DNA of 64,000 nt from Chryseobacterium sp. CY350 (GTDB taxonomy: Bacteria; Bacteroidota; Bacteroidia; Flavobacteriales; Weeksellaceae). The notes beneath the pieces are model-generated. The model worked only from the letters and a program-made list of their open reading frames with translations. It did no database searches and had not been told where the DNA came from. The translations under genes and the position numbers were made by a program. Position 1 is the stretch's first letter; each line of letters begins with the position of its first letter. Below, piece by piece: positions 63,212 through 64,000 of the stretch. The stretch is taken from positions 1,240,001 through 1,304,000 of the forward strand of contig NZ_CP116034.1 of the NCBI RefSeq assembly GCF_027945075.1. The letters are read 5' to 3'.

Positions 63212-64000
63212 TTAATTTTTAGCGTATGCAACTCTCCAGACGATTCCGCTTACATCATCGGCAACAAGCAGCGAACCGTCAGCAATCTGCAAAACACCTA
63301 CAGGTCTGCCGTAAACATCTCCTTTTTGTTCGTTTGCAATAAATCCGGTTAAAAATGGCTGATATGATCCTGAAGCTTTTCCGTTATTGAATGGGACAAA
63401 AGCCACCTGATAACCTGCGAGTGATGAGCGGTTCCAAGAGCCGTGCTGGCCGATAAAAGCTCCGTTTTTATATTTTTCAGGAAACTGATTACCGGTATAA
63501 AACGATAAGCCTAAAGAAGCAGTGTGCGATCCCAGAGGAACATCAGGCACTAATGTTTTTGCTACTAATTCAGGCTTCTCTCCTTTTCTTCTCGGATCTT
63601 CATTCTTTCCGAAATAAGCATACGGCCATCCGTAAAACTGACCCTGTTTTACGCTTGTCAGATAATCGGGAACAAGCTCGTCACCAAGCTCATCTCTTTC
63701 ATTAACAACCGTATACAGTTCACCTGTAGCAGGATTCCAACTCATACCGACAGGATTTCTAAGACCTGCTGCATATATTTTTTCGCCACTTCCATCAAGA
63801 TTTACTTCCAGAATATTGGCTCTTCTAACTTCATTCTCCATTCCGTTTTCTCCAACATTACTTCCGGAACCCACGGAAATATAAATTTTCGACTGCTCTT
63901 TATTGGCAATTAAATTTCTCGTCCAATGATTGTTGTAACCACCTGCCGGAAGATTTACGATTTTCTTTCCAGGCTGGGTAATCTTGGTGTCACCTTCTTT
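63212..64000 (-). CDS. PQQ-type sugar (sorbosone) dehydrogenase, 5' part cut by window edge
   Basis: Open from base 64000 to the stop at 63212: 263 residues of a six-blade propeller enzyme. Typical phrases are GGYNNHWTRNLIAN, ISVGSGSNVGENG, ANILEVNLDGSG, AAGLRNPVGMSWNP, ELGDELVPDYLTS, YGWPYAYFG and FIGQHGSWNRSSLAGY. The family oxidises aldoses or sorbosone with PQQ, or is annotated as L-sorbosone dehydrogenase. The start lies beyond the window. Confidence 0.88.
   Translation of the reverse strand, partial: KEGDTKITQPGKKIVNLPAGGYNNHWTRNLIANKEQSKIYISVGSGSNVGENGMENEVRRANILEVNLDGSGEKIYAAGLRNPVGMSWNPATGELYTVVNERDELGDELVPDYLTSVKQGQFYGWPYAYFGKNEDPRRKGEKPELVAKTLVPDVPLGSHTASLGLSFYTGNQFPEKYKNGAFIGQHGSWNRSSLAGYQVAFVPFNNGKASGSYQPFLTGFIANEQKGDVYGRPVGVLQIADGSLLVADDVSGIVWRVAYAKN

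Noticed and set aside
1..64000. CRISPR array, tRNA, rRNA or prophage
   Set aside because: No regularly spaced identical repeats, no cloverleaf or conserved rRNA stretches, and no phage structural or integrase genes were noticed.

Overview
The window looks like a low-GC member of the Flavobacteriia (Bacteroidota), most likely Chryseobacterium or a close Weeksellaceae relative. The evidence is a type IX secretion (T9SS) sorting signal, SprB-like repeats, a GldA-type ATPase, SusC/SusD pairs, lipoproteins of Bacteroidota type, and -7 promoter boxes of the TAnnTTTG form instead of good Shine-Dalgarno sites. I found no rRNA, tRNA, CRISPR array or intact insertion sequence.

Region 1 (1-24.9 kb, all minus strand) is a long co-directional cluster of exported proteins. 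In order of transcription it holds a 1.57-kaa secreted protein; a TANFOR/fibronectin-type carrier; a two-helix membrane protein; a secreted protein; a 1104-residue protein built like a polymorphic toxin (signal peptide, block shared with the carrier, zinc-protease HELGH motif, pre-toxin region, C-terminal candidate toxin domain); and an AT-rich row of small immunity-like genes, two of them frameshifted. It then continues with a secreted protein, a fibronectin-III protein, a SprB-repeat protein with a T9SS tail, a PKD lipoprotein and an outer-membrane barrel cut by the window edge. This is the most likely place for an undescribed system: a surface carrier and a toxin that share a 90-residue ungapped module.

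Region 2 (25.8-40.8 kb, minus) is a fructan utilisation locus of the Bacteroides levan type: fructokinase, two GH32 enzymes, a DUF4960-type surface protein, SusD, SusC, a sugar porter, and a hybrid two-component sensor with a periplasmic sugar-binding domain and an AraC output domain. Two diverged copies of a 70-bp sequence, in the same orientation, sit just outside both ends. Their differences are synonymous in one minus-strand frame until the edge of the homology. Next to the right copy are a broken HxlR regulator and a gene tail, so this boundary has been rearranged.

Region 3 (41.6-49.4 kb) holds an exported flavodoxin-RidA fusion divergent from an AraC regulator, then an operon of a PIG-L deacetylase, a 34-residue one-helix protein, a sodium:solute symporter and a DUF2911 protein, and then a flavin-binding stress protein.

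Region 4 (49.5-64 kb) is mostly housekeeping: a frameshifted cupin; a glycosidase, UDP-galactopyranose mutase and glycosyltransferase operon with a structured leader; DUF2141; a Crp/Fnr regulator; a predicted three-way-junction RNA; a GldA-type ATPase; adenine deaminase; a patatin; a PH-domain protein; dihydrolipoyl dehydrogenase; and a sugar dehydrogenase cut by the right edge.

Calls rest on reading motifs by eye. Family names are from memory and were not searched.
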